Assembly: GCA_027605045.1 (NCBI GenBank)
Contig: JAQFWX010000004.1
Span: forward strand, 62,001 to 126,000
Direction: 5' to 3'
Length of the DNA: 64,000 nt
From: Phallus indusiatus
Lineage: Eukaryota > Basidiomycota > Agaricomycetes > Phallales > Phallaceae
In this document: in pieces, positions 36,328 through 48,191 of the stretch
How positions within the stretch are numbered: position 1 is the first letter of the stretch
Layout of the letters: each line of letters starts with the position of its first letter
The notes under the pieces: model-generated
What the model saw: only the letters and a program-made list of their open reading frames with translations
Databases searched by the model: none
What the model was told of the DNA's origin: nothing
Position numbers and translations under genes: made by a program

Positions 36328-38025
36328 ATACAGGGAAGCTGGGGTGGAAGTGATTTGCCGCTACAATGGATAAACGATCAGTTTGCTCTTCAAAAGAGTA
36401 TCGTGGCTCGAATGGTAGAATTAGGCATGACGCCTGTTCTTCCTTCGTTTACCGGATTTTTCCGTTGCAGCTGGATCCTGGACTCAACGTCGTGCAAGGT
36501 AGTCAGTGGTCCAGTTTCCCATCCACCTTTACCGACGACTGCTTCCTCGCACCCTCTGAACCACTTTTCACAACAATACAGAAATTATTTATAAACCAAA
36601 AGGCTGCGTACGGAAACATTTCAAGTATGTACACCCTCGATCAATTAACGAGAACAACCCTTTCAGCGGGAATTTTCTTACCTCCAAAACATCTCATCTA
36701 ATATATACATTCCAAAGTCTTCGAGCAGCCGATTTTGGAGCCATTTGGATAATGCAAGAATGGTTATTCTTTAGTAATCCGGCGGTTTAGACGCTAGATC
36801 GTATATCGGCTTACCTGGGCGGGGTCCCGGATTCAGATGGATTGCTTATACTTTATTTATATAGTGAAGCTCAACCACAGTGGTAAAAACGTATCTTTTT
36901 ATTTCTCGTTCTTCTGAATGCTCAGTGTCATTTAATTTATACAGGCAAAAGACATCTTTGTACGAAAACCGACCCTGGATCTGGTGCGAGCTTCATGACT
37001 ACGGCCAAAACCAAGGATTCGAAGGCTATCTTCACAATGTTACTGTCGCGCCAGTGGAGGCTTTGCACTCTCCTAACACTACAATGAAAGGGGTGGGCCT
37101 TACGATGGAAGGTCAGGAAGGCAACGAAATCGTCTATGATATCCTCCTGGATCAGGTTTGGTCCGTCTCTCCGATCTCCATCTCCGAATATCTCACGTCA
37201 TGGGTGAATAGAGGTTATCAGATTGCAGAGCAAGAAGAGCATAGCGACTCATCGAGTAGAGTACAAGTGGCATGGTCCATTCTATCTAGCACGGTTTATA
37301 ACAATTCGGATCCTAATACTCAGGCGACAGTGAAAAGTATTTTGAAAAATTCACCGGCATTGAGCGGTTTAGTTAATCACACAGGACACCATCCGACAGA
37401 TATCTTTTGCGACGCTGGCACGACTATCCTTGCTGCGCTTAGGTTGTTGATACAAGCATCCGCAGAGGATACCGAGTTAACGACTATACCGGAATTTGCA
37501 CACGACGTGGCCGATCTTACACCTCAGCTTCTTGTAAACAGGTTTCAAGAGACTTACACCCTCCTCGTATCCCAGTACTCAAATCCCGATATCACGCTGG
37601 ATTTCTTTGCAGTAACTATTCAAAACTGCAAACTATTTTGACGACATTACTAATTAGACGCGCTTTTATACACTAACTCCGATTCCCTTCTGAGCAGCCG
37701 GATAGATTCAGCCAAAGGCTTAGCACATGGAAATGAAACATATGTCAAGTTCCTGAAATATAACGCTCGAAATCAGATCACCCTGTATGGTCTAATCGGA
37801 AAGATCGACGATTACGCGTCAAAGCAATGAGCTGGGCTTGTGGAAACCTACTACCTTCCTAGATGGATGATGATCGCAGATTACTTGACAGAAACAAAGC
37901 GCGAAAACGTGTCTCATAACGCGACGTTTATTTTTGAGCAGCCAGTAGGCTTTGGAGTAGAGTGGAATACCTGGACATGGGGAGAGAATCCGGGCGAATA
38001 CCCGGGAACTCGAGGTAATACTTGA
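36328..38025 (+). pseudogene. Alpha-N-acetylglucosaminidase (NAGLU, GH89) pseudogene
   Basis: Several stretches are clearly NAGLU: ELGMTPVLPSFTGF, YTLDQ, ISAYLGGVPDSDGLLIL, RPWIWCELHDYG, MKGVGLTMEGQEGNEIVYD and, near the end, YYLPRWMMIADYL. The N-terminal portion is missing. Frame changes occur near 36455 and at about 36640, where the FNE motif carrying a catalytic glutamate should be. In-frame stops occur near 36790 and at about 37828 (in the KQ-AGLV segment). The longest open piece is 36880-37641. The family removes terminal alpha-GlcNAc residues. This copy cannot make a working enzyme. Confidence 0.85.
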
Positions 38026-39422
38026 AAAACTGTAAGCAGCATTTTGTAGGTATATGGCTGATCTAAAAGCGATAAACATTCGATGATATTATATATGGAA
38101 TAATGCTAAATAAGCCATACTGGAATCCCTCGCCATCCTCTGAATCGAGGGTTGAATCTTGATATCGGAGCCTTGAATCGATGTTCTATCATACCTGAAG
38201 CCAATGAGTACGGCATTTCCCGTAGCATGCCATAATAACGTCCCACGAGTTTCCGTAACTGTCCCGTGACGCGTGACAGTCCTTAACGTCCCGCACGAGT
38301 CTGATTTCTGCCGAAGTTGTCCTCCACCGTCCCAACTTTCAATTCCTCTTCATCTACTGATGTGATTTTCAAGGTCAAAAGACGAAAAAGTTTTTTTTTA
38401 TTGGTTTAAATGAAATAAAATTATTTCCAAATCATAATAATAAAAAATGACGGAATGGTGCCCTCAAAACATCGATGACGCGTCTCAGCTTTTCTGCGTC
38501 TATGAATAGGGACTTCGCGAATCTCAGCAAGTTTTAGCCTGTTTTGGCGGTCTCGCTTAAGTTCAAATAGGCGCTCACTATTATAATTTGCTTTCCGGTA
38601 GTACATGAAGTGCATGAAATTTCTACTGCGTTGACTAGCAAGATAAGGAAAAGGCGGAGAAACGAAGATTGGGCCGGGACAAATGCCCAAACGTTCAAGT
38701 GGGTTCAAAGTGCCAATAATTTGATTTTCCTGTTGGAGTCAACGACATGGTCACTCTAGATTGGATAGTTAAATTACATAACGGACTGTACAGCAGAACC
38801 TGAAGCGTCGGTCAGAAGACTACGTCTTCTGACCGACGTTCTTCAGACAGCATTTCCATGTGGCGTGGTGTCAGACATTTAATTATGAATGAAAAAAATA
38901 ATAATTTGTAATATAATATAACCCAATATAGACCTAGCCTATCAATGGACCTGTGTTACGAGGTGTTGCGCGGTGGCTTCTAGTCACTGCGCCCAAATCT
39001 CTTTCTTTTCCTTCTTGGTCTCTGGCACGTGTTTACCTTGTTTTGGTTGCAGCCCTAATCTAAAAACATAATCAAACCGATACATACTTTAATGTATTTT
39101 CAATGAAGCATAAAGTGAGTTCATATAATTACAGGTAACATGATGTTGAATGGATTCTGCCACGGGTGATGTTACCTCGGCTACATCCTTCAGAACATCT
39201 TTCACTCTACGCAAAAGCATCACATATAAGAGAAGAGCGCTCTGTAAAATTGACATCAGCATCATTGTTCATGGATTAGGTAAAGAATCGTATACTGTCA
39301 GCGTCTTGGGCAGAATTCCTATATAGTCTAACGTGTGCCAAATTGAATTGGAAGTCGTACAGTCTTGACAGGTCAATGAAACTCACCGAGGAAAGTACCT
39401 TCAAGGTGCGCCAATCAAACTA
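38026..39422. other. Intergenic region with a strong hairpin
   Basis: No supportable gene. A 95-codon minus-strand frame (38708-38421) has no recognisable content. A near-perfect hairpin lies at 38806-38838. Confidence 0.5.
38806..38838. repeat. Perfect 15-bp inverted repeat with 3-bp loop
   Basis: CGTCGGTCAGAAGAC at 38806-38820 is followed by TAC and then by its exact complement at 38824-38838. Imperfect pairing continues outward. Confidence 0.85.
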
Positions 39423-39546
39423 GTAATCGCTATCTAAAGGCTCTTGACAGGTGAACGAATCGTGAGCTGAGATAAGTCTTCAATCGCATAATCGAAATAA
39501 AGATAGGAATAGGCGATGTTTCGAGAAACTCCATCACGGACGGCCA

Positions 39547-39554
39547 TATAAATA
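39547..39554 (+). promoter_or_regulatory. TATA box TATAAATA of cyclase 2
   Basis: It lies 69 bp before the ATG at 39616, at the same spacing as in copy 1. Confidence 0.55.
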
Positions 39555-39615
39555 TACTTTGCGAGGCGTGAAAAGTAACCCCAAATCTTCCTTCTTTTGC
39601 ATTAAGTTGTCTTCC

Positions 39616-41416
39616 ATGCCTGCTTCTTATAAACCTAAACCTTCGAACATTCATCTCAGTCATACGCTCTATCCTACCCAGGATGGCAGACTCCCGCCTC
39701 ACCAGCCCACCACCATCATATTCGACTTAGGTGATGTTCTATTCACTTGGTCCCCTTCAGTACACCCATCACCAGTCTCCCCTGAGACTTTCAAAGCTAT
39801 CCTTCGTTCTGCCTCATGGCTAAAATATGAGCAGGGTAAACTATCTCGAGGGGAAACGTATTCGCTGGTCTCGAAGCAGTTCGAAGTGTCTCCCTCTGAC
39901 TTGGATAGTGCTTTTCGCGTCGCGCGCCAGTCTTTGACAGTTTGTTCCGAGTTACTGTCACAGATTCGCGAGTTCAGAGCTATGGGTCTCAAGATATACG
40001 CTATGAGTAATATTGCTGGACCAGAATGGGAGATTTTGAAGACGAGCTTAAGCCCGTCCGACTGGTCGCTTTTTGATCAAGTTTTCATTTCGTAGGCCGT
40101 TTCTAAATCTTACAAGAAAAACACGACCTTACACTTTGTCTTTGTGTAGAAGTCAAGTTGGAGAACGAAAACCAAACCTGGGCTTCTATTATCACGTTCT
40201 CTCCGAAATCAACGAAGATCCCACTCGAATCATCTTTGTAGATGATAAACTCGAAAACGTGTTTTCCGCTCGCTCGCTCGGAATGTACGGGATTGTTTTC
40301 GATAATGCAACTAACGTCATTAGACAGTTGCAAAATCTCGTTCATGATCCTCTAAGGCGAGCCAAACAGTACCTCGAACAAAACAAGAAACAACTGTTAT
40401 CCTATACATCAACTGGCGTTATTTTAGATGAGGTCATTATTAGATTTATTCTGAGTGGTAAATGTGCTCGATTACAACTGACCTTTGTCTTTTTGAACAG
40501 AATTGCGCCCAACTCGTCATCCTGGAGGTTACCGGCGACCAATCTTTGGTGAATTACATCCGATATGAGAGGGAGTGGAATTATTTCCAAGGTACATATA
40601 CGAAAAGTTTGTTGCTCAAAATTTGTCTGAACGTTATGACTCTTTTAGGAAAAGGAAAATTGACGACTGAAGATTTTCCGTACGTGTTACCACCTTTCGA
40701 AGATTTAAGGAATTTTACTCAACTTGTTTACAGGCCAGATCTCGATAGCACATCGCTCGCGTTTACAATCTTGCCTGATATCCCGGATAGTCTTAAGCAC
40801 GAGATTATGGATCAAATGCTGGAACAACGCACTGCAGACGGTATCACTGAGGTATATTTCGGTCAGTCCCGTCCACGAATTGGTGAGTTCCATTTTCGCG
40901 CATTTTTATTACATCGAAATTTACAGTAACTCAGATCCTGTCACCTGTCTCAATACACTAACTCTCTTTTATCGTCATGGTCGAGGTGACCAGCTTAAGG
41001 AAACATTCGAGTGGGTCAAAAACATTCTCATTCGTCGAGCTTATCTTGGCGGCACCTACTATTACCTTACGGCGGACTGTTTCCTGTACTTTTTTTCAAG
41101 GTTTCTTGTGAACGTACCAGAAGTCTATAGCTGGCTCAATAAGGAGTTACGGCAAGCAATATCGGAGAGATTTGGGGCTCCAGGAGATGCGTTAGCTCTG
41201 GCAATGCGTATAATAGCGGCGAGCAATATGGGGATGGTGAACACTGTGGATTTACCTGCTTTACTCTCACTTCAGCAAGAAGATGGAAGATTTACAGGGT
41301 ATTTTTATCGGTACCCTTCTACTGGTATTCTGATTGGAAATGATGGTGCTGCGACAGCTTTGGCCATTGAAGCTATTAAGCTTCTTCAGTTACCTCGAAA
41401 CCGCAGTAAACTATAG
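39616..41416 (+). CDS. HAD/terpene-cyclase fusion enzyme 2
   Basis: Exons 39616-40091, 40150-40432, 40501-40591, 40649-40679, 40734-40882 and 40935-41416 give 1512 nt and 503 aa. It is a recent paralogue of the gene at 28074, with the same six-exon structure and HAD motifs FDLGDVLF (D37), YAMSN, GERKPN and FVDDK. The catalytic cyclase motif reads DLDST rather than DLDTT (296-300, encoded at 40738-40752), a conservative Thr-to-Ser change next to the proton-donating Asp. The C-terminus is shorter (ends LPRNRSKL) because an earlier stop is used. QEDGRFTGYF is intact. It is predicted functional, with the same caveats on product as copy 1. The neighbouring intact transporter lies downstream on the opposite strand. 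Confidence 0.84.
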
Positions 41417-41836
41417 CTAACAAACCCACCGAGTTTCCCTTAGATTTTTTCCCTCTCAAATTTGATGTATCTTAAGTATTCAAAAATTATAATCAACATA
41501 CTCATTGAAACACGATGTTTTCCTGTTTGCTTCTCCGTTAAAGATGACGGTGGTATGATGTGCGTTGACAGTTGAAGGCAGGTCTGAGGTATTGATACGG
41601 GCAAGGAAACGGTCAGTCCGTAAGGACACTATTTATTCAGACTTTGATGCTCCTTTTGCTCAAAGAAACTTTCTGAATTTACAAGTGGCAAGAAAGGAAG
41701 ACGCGTAACGTAACCGTGTCGTCACATTACATGCAATAAAGGTTGAAATCAATCCTTTCACGCGGTATAAACAAAGAACATATTCCTTAGACAATGAAAT
41801 ATAAGTCGGTATGCTTTATTCTATATTAATAACTAC

Positions 41837-44282
41837 TCACTGTTTGTCGGTTAGGTCAAAAAATGCATGTCTCTGTCTTTCTTTCTCAATGTCTTCGTCT
41901 GTCCATCCTCTGCGAGCCTTTTCTTCTTCCAGAACGCGACGTTTCTTGCGATTAAGGTGTATGTTCACCAATCTCAATAAAAATGATATAAATATCTGAA
42001 CGGACATCAATACCAATATAGCGACCTTTCCAGGAATGTAATTGGGGGCATCTTTGGGCGGGAAAATTTCGGTACCTGAAATAACACCAGTCCGAAAATG
42101 TTTAAAGAATTATTGATAATGTGAAATTTTATACCAGTAATATTTCCTAGGGCAAAAGCCACGAAAGTCAAAGCGTTAATAGTTACTTTTTGTGTAGCCC
42201 ATCAGTGACCACTCAATTTTCCATATGCAAAAACCTTACCTTTCTTTGTATGGCCACTAGTATTGCTAGCATTCCATGCATACACACTAGATAAACAAGA
42301 GCCGAATGTCCCAATGAGGTAATCACCAAACAATAAGACACCTAAACCATTTCAATGATTTCGCATTCTTATGTCGGTGCCAACTCCGCATATTTACCTT
42401 TCGCATGACTGTCATTCAGGCCAACCAGCAGCGCAGAACCAATTATGGTGGGAACCTAAACCATCGAAGCATCAGCTAACCTATTCTCGTCACGGAAGCG
42501 GTTTCTTCTTACTATAGCAAGGATAACTGGAACCATCCTTTCGTTCTGCCGACATATGATAATTGTTTCTCTAATGCTCCCTTGAAATAAAAAGGAAGAG
42601 TTACCTTCTCGTCCGAGTACCATCCACAGAGAAGAGTGGTGATTGCTCCCAGTACCGCAGAAGGAAGGGAGAGAATTAATGTTTGGCGCGCCGTGTAACC
42701 GAAGTGCTAAATGATAGTAATTGAGTCATTTACGATTTGTATAAGCGGTTCACAAGTCTCTCACCTCAATGATTATATTACTAAAACTGTTCAAACCCCC
42801 ATTCGGAATACTGACTGCGAGAAATGGTCATGATTACACCAAAAATGCAAAGTAGCTGACATGAAAACGTACTTGTTATTGTTGTGACAACGATGAGCCA
42901 GGTTCGAATGTCAGTTAGAGCTTCCCAGACCTTGAAGAGTCATGGTATATTCAATTTCAATGTCGATGATACTGCATATAAGTGTGATCTTTACCTGCTC
43001 TTTCTTGAAATGCTTATTTCCTGTACCGCCTTGGTCATCTCGTACCCGTTCCAGAGCTGCAATCCTCTCTTCCTTGGTAAGGAAACGTGCGTGTACAGGA
43101 GAATCCGGTAGCCAAATTAAAACACACAATCCTACCAAAATTGCTAACCCTCCTAATAAAATGTACAAAATTTTATATGGTGGAAGAGTTGGTGAGTCGG
43201 AGAAAGACTCAAGAGATTTATTATAAGAACAATAGACGACTAATCGATTTTTCAGAAAAAAAAAACTCACTATGCCATATGCTGCAAAGCTTCCAAAAAT
43301 TTGCGATAGTGAAATCTTCCATGATCGAATTCGCTGTAAACGAGAAAAGTCTTTCATTTATATAAGCAACACTCACCATCACATAGAACCAGGAAATACG
43401 ACGAGCCTACAGTAGAGATATCAATTCATCCATTGTCAACTCATGCAACTGAACTCGTTCACCCGCTCTGACTGTTTGTAGAACATTGAAATCAGCAAAA
43501 TAAGAGTGGGCGAAACACAGCTTTCGCACATCCCTATGAAACATATTATGAGTTCGGCAATAAGGCAAGGGTTAGCTATATACCCAAAAGAAAGCGCAAT
43601 GCAAAAAAGGGGCCGAAAGACGGTGCAGCAGCGTGTAGCATAAGTAGAATACCCCAGAGAACAATATTTACACCTGAAAATAAGTTGAACTATCATATCA
43701 TTGTTTAAAAATGTAGCAAATAAAAAATCGCACCCAAGTATTTAGCAATCCTCATTTTTTGCGAAATATACACGGTAGGAAATTCCCAAAAGAGGAAACC
43801 TTGCGTTCATTAAAAAATTTATCGAGGTAAAAAAGATGGCGATGTATGCATTACCAGCAAAAAAGGCTAGGGAGACGAGATTGTAATCTTGACCAGTGAT
43901 AGGCAATCCCATGATGCTAGACAATATTAACTTTCTTTTGCCTTAAAACGTAATAGACATCAGAAGTTTACCCAGCGTAATTAAGTGAACTCTTGTCCAA
44001 AAATTGCGTGAAGTAGACAGCCGCACAAATCGGAATAATCAGTAGATCCTGCCGTTTTTATCAGTCGTTTTCTGGAGCATGGTCATTTTCTACCCTATAT
44101 ACCAGTTTGCGTCTTAGTTTCGAATTGTATTCCTCGCTAAAATGTGCCGATCGTAGGGTACCCACAAGCTCAAGAGCCTCGTCACCGTCTTCAATATCGT
44201 AGCTCAATTCTGAAACTAGGCCCTTTTCATCGACGTAAGCTTGAATGTCTTCCTTCTTTTCGGTATCTTTGCTAGTTGACAT
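41837..44282 (-). CDS. MFS transporter, anion:cation symporter (Dal5/allantoate permease-like) family
   Basis: Seventeen small exons on the minus strand, from ATG at 44282 (first exon 44282-44103) to TGA at 41837-41839 (last exon 42075-41837), total 1545 nt and 514 aa in consistent frame. The cytosolic N-terminus is acidic. Twelve membrane helices follow with family features: QFLDKSSLNYA, WEFPTVYISQK, LGVNIVLWG, LLGMCESCVSP, RRISWFYVM, IWLPDSP and a C-terminal basic tail (NRKKRRVLEEEKARRGW). This branch imports organic anions such as allantoate, nicotinate, biotin-related acids or small carboxylates with protons; the substrate is not predictable. It lies inside the second duplicate beside cyclase 2, so a role in moving a related metabolite is possible but unproven. 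Confidence 0.87.
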
Positions 44283-44903
44283 TTTTTAATGGTTCCCTGA
44301 AGGGGATGAAGGGAGAGAAAGGTGAACGAACCTTCGCAGAATCAGACTCGTGGAGATATAAACTTATCACGCGTGGGTGATAGATAGGCAAGATTGCACT
44401 ATACCTTCCTGAGATATGGCCTTGGGAAAAAATGTATATTTATGCACGGTAGACAGTTTAGTAGACAATGCAGGAAGTTCTGCCGAAACTTGGCTGAATA
44501 AGCCAAAGAATTTTGAAATTATCATCTAAAAAAAGTCATCAACCGAATCTATAACGTTCGAGCTTACACCAACAGTCCTGATTTTGAAGCGCATGACTTT
44601 TACCTCGAACTTTCCGATAAACCAATAGGATGTCTCAATGACAAGGGGCTGCTATGGAAAACGTCACTGGCAGCTCACAGATGGTCCCGTGATCGGTTGG
44701 ATTTTACCCGTCAAACGTTAATCCTATCATAAGTGGTCCAATTTTTTAACATAACGCAATAATTAGAGCATATGTCTCCTTGATCTTGAAAAGGGAAATA
44801 TCGGAAGTGTTAAGTCTAGTGTCGGTAGCAAACCAAGTGTGCCGGGAGCGATTGGTAAATCAATTGGAACCAAAAAACATCGGCAGATGCTGATAAACAC
44901 ATG
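44283..44903. other. 5' flank of the MFS gene
   Basis: No gene seen. It belongs to the 3.06 kb unique to the second duplicate. Confidence 0.5.
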
Positions 44904-46373
44904 ATTAATATTTACCCAATGCGCGTGGGAATGAGATAGTAAAGTACTTACAATAATCCCACCAAGCGGTTTAGCACCCAATTTAGCTGCTTTGAAAGCC
45001 AACACCAATATATTTCCATCCTTTTGGAAACTTGGTTTAAGAGTTGGAACGTTGCCATTTCTTTGAAGACAACGGTATGCTTTTGCTTTTGATAGTCACT
45101 CTAGCAATTAAGCAACAAAAGTTTGAGATTTCCAAGCACACTCGGCGCGACGATATGATCCAACAACATGTACACGTGTGTCTTGAATCTCGCGAGTCGT
45201 GTTCTATTTCTTCTTAGCACTCCGCAAACACCCATGTGAACATAGACGTAAACGTCCTGGAGGCCATCACTGAAAAGATTAAGTTTGAACATGACCACAT
45301 GTGACGGTACTTGGAGTAATGAGGAAACCTGAGAAAGCAGAGGGAATCAATGGTATATTCATTAAAGATGGATAATGGAGTAACGAGGTTCGCGTCCAAG
45401 GGCGGTAGGGTGAGGATTTTGTTGATGGATTGGACGGAACAGATTACAGCGGTGCTGGAACGAGAATCTAAAAGATTGGAATGACATTGAGGCAAATGGT
45501 CAAACATGGCTTAGCAAAGACGGAAAAATTTCAAACGTACTGATGTTGACGCTAGGTAATCAATATTCAGACCCAACGTATATAAATAGTATCATCGACA
45601 ATTTCAAGTCGTCCGTTCCAATGCGTCTGCCATTCGTTGTTGCAATGCGCGCGTGATCAACGTCATCGCTGATAGCTGTTATTTCCAACCTGAGGCATAG
45701 TAGCGAAAACGTCAATGACTCGTATCACCGACAGCAGCATCTGATGAATACATACCTTCCGTTGGCACTCCTGCGCCAAGTATCAGCATTTTCAAAAGGA
45801 CCAGCGACGAAATATGGACTAATTGGCTACCGGAACAGTGTCGATGAGTCGGAGTCATGACAAGCGCTCAAATTCAGAGCTGACGAAGCCCACTTCAAGT
45901 CACGTCTTGCCCACTTGGTCACCTCACTGAGGCTCACTCCGAATGCAAAAAAAAACTGTAATGATTTCTCCATAAAGACGGTGTGTTCTAGTCTCTCAAC
46001 AAGCTTCGTCCTCCAACCTGATCTGTAGAATAATCATAACGGTCTCCGCGGTTGACATTCTGGCGATAAACAAAACGCCGATACGGCTAATTTTCAAAGT
46101 ACTACGCGACGGTATGCTTATCCCAATATAAAATTCAGCCCAGTCTTTCTCAAGTCACTGCTGGCTCCACTAATCACACCGCCTCGAACTTTGCAAACCG
46201 TTGGTTTTTTTTTCACTGCGATACCGCCCGTCAAGGCAAAAATGAGAAAAGGAAAAGAATGGAGGTCCTACACCAACATTAGAGTTCAGTGTACGTATTT
46301 TTCACTTTCACTCAAATGGAACCAAATCTTTAATCATGTCCAAAGTATAACTATGAAAGTCAACCCAGTATCA

Positions 46374-47044
46374 ATCAAATCTCGATAAAAGGTCCGTACG
46401 CTCACCGATACTCTCTCATACGCTCCCATACGCCGGAGAGTGGAGTTGAACACGGCATTGTGATCCGATGGATTTGGTACATGCACCACTCCCATCAAAC
46501 GAGAATCAGCGCTGCTCAGGGTTGGGTGCAGAGCACAGCCTGTGCTCCATTCCGTCCAAAACACATGGTTTATTTCTGAATGTACATATCGTTTCTATTA
46601 ACAAAGGATGGGGCCTAATTCTATCTTCGATATTGTCATCATGTAGTATGTGTAGCATGAAGCACCGAAATCACTCAATCTTGCGCCCTCTTATTTTTAC
46701 TAAATACGGTATGTCTTCACACTTTTCTTCCTCGTTGCACGGCAAATCGCGATTCATGAATCCCTTAAGTCTCATATTGAGTCTCTGCCCGAGAAATTGA
46801 ATAGAGGTTCGGATGCGCAGCCCCGCAGAAAAACAATAAACCATTCAATACTTGCAGAGGTTTCATCAAATCATTGAATTGATTATGCTTCTCGACACCG
46901 AATAACGATTACTTTGCGCCGATGCTATGTATTCTCAACAGATATTTAAACCACTCTCAAACAGCCCATCTCATCAGACAATTCTTGTCGTTGAAGTCTT
47001 ATCAGCCTCACTGGCTCATTTTTCCTCAAATTCTGAAATCCAAA
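46374..47044. other. Intergenic region
   Basis: No gene recognised. It starts at the right edge of the duplication and contains the promoter of the secreted Leu/Pro-rich gene. Confidence 0.5.
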
Positions 47045-48191
47045 ATGCAATTGACTAGCTCTGCGTTTTTTGCCTTTGTTATCTCAGCTGTTGTGGTCTC
47101 AGCTGTCCCCTTTCCTGGTGTGTTCTCAGCTTCATCATGATGTCTTTTCGTCAGTTTTGCTTAATGACTTGTTTTCAGTGCCCAAAGGTAGATATTTCAA
47201 GTTTGCCTCTTAACCTTAGATCTAATATAAGTTTCCAATTTATTCAATTCTATGATGGCGATAGGAAATGGTACGTGAAACCTATTATGTGCATGAATGT
47301 GTGATTGCTGACGATGATATTTGATGTTCAGCTTTGAGTTCTTCCCCGGCAGTTACAACCAGTGCTCCAACTTCAACTGCTGACGCAATTTCTCTACCTC
47401 CATTGTCAAGCTTGTTGCCCAGTTTGCCCGTCTCTTTGCCGGCACTCCCAAGTGTGTTGCCTAGCTTGCCAGTTTCCTTGCCTAGTCTTGGATTAAAAAG
47501 AAGCGAATTCGGTATGATTACACAAATCATCATATATTATAGATCACTCAGGCTGACTTCGATGTTTATCGATATTCAGTCGAGAAGCCTGGTAAGTGCT
47601 TTGACTTTTTTCAAGCCAACACGACGCTGAATAACGATTGTTATTCAATCATCCCCTACTCCCTCAACTGAATTACGTTCACTTGGACTATCGTGCACCA
47701 TCCGTTGTACCAGTTCTCCCCGTTACGCCGACTTCATCTACTGGTGGCTTGCCTATTTCCTTGCCGGCACTCCCAAGTGTGTTGCCTAGCTTGCCCGTTT
47801 CCTTGCCCGTATCATTACCTGCCTTGCCAACCCTTCAATTAAGAAACGAACTCGGTATGATTTTACAAATTATCATATTATAAATCAGTGAACTCAATGC
47901 TTATTCATACTCAGTTGAGAAACCTGGTAAGTGCTTTGATTTTTTAAAGCCAACACGACGCTGAATAACGATTGTTATTCAATTATCCCCTACTCCCTCA
48001 ATCGTTACGGTCACTGCGACTATCGTGCACCATCTATTGTACCAGTTCTCCCCGTTATGCCGACTTCATCTACTGGTGGCTTGCCCATCTCTTTGCCGGC
48101 ACTCCCAAGTGTTTTGCCCAGCTTGCCCGTTTCCTTGCCCAGCTTGCCCGCTTCCTTGCCAGTATCATTGCCTCCCTTGCCAACCCTTTAA
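47045..48191 (+). CDS. Small secreted Leu/Pro/Ser-rich repeat protein with microexons
   Basis: Eight exons: 47045-47117, 47179-47187 (9 nt), 47265-47270 (6 nt), 47332-47511, 47580-47591 (12 nt), 47714-47854, 47915-47926 (12 nt) and 48046-48191. The sum is 579 nt and 192 aa, with every junction in phase 1. Residues 1-20 are a signal peptide (MQLTSSAFFAFVISAVVVSA) ending before VPFPVPKG. The mature part is built from LPSLPVSLP-type repeats. The long exon, intron, VEKP microexon and next intron have been duplicated in tandem: the 47714 and 48046 units are near-identical, and 47332 is an older copy. No cysteines are seen in the mature part. It is probably an extracellular or cell-wall-associated protein, or an effector-like secreted protein. 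The function is unknown. Confidence 0.82.
47512..48045 (+). repeat. Tandemly duplicated exon-intron unit
   Basis: The segment with intron, 12-nt VEKP microexon, intron and Leu/Pro exon occurs twice in a row (about 47512-47854 and 47855-48187). The copies are highly similar in introns as well as exons, so the duplication is recent. Confidence 0.85.

Larger units (their letters stand above)
39423..41557 (+). repeat. Segmental duplication, cyclase unit, copy 2
   Basis: Direct-orientation copy of 27873-30018, with mostly single-base differences and a few small indels. Confidence 0.9.
41624..46373. repeat. Segmental duplication, downstream unit, copy 2 (with extra 3.06 kb)
   Basis: The flanks 41624-41843 and 44904-46373 match 34009-34225 and 34226-35764. 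The intervening ~3.06 kb, holding all but the last codons of the MFS gene and its promoter, is present only here. Confidence 0.88.

Noticed and set aside
38421..38708. 95-codon minus-strand frame
   Set aside because: Isolated, Arg/Lys-rich with no homology that I can see, and no flanking exons.
39075..39275. Possible small minus-strand membrane peptide (MLMSILQSALLLYVMLLRR)
   Set aside because: About 45 codons, ending right after a putative splice, with no partner exon. Not enough evidence for a gene.
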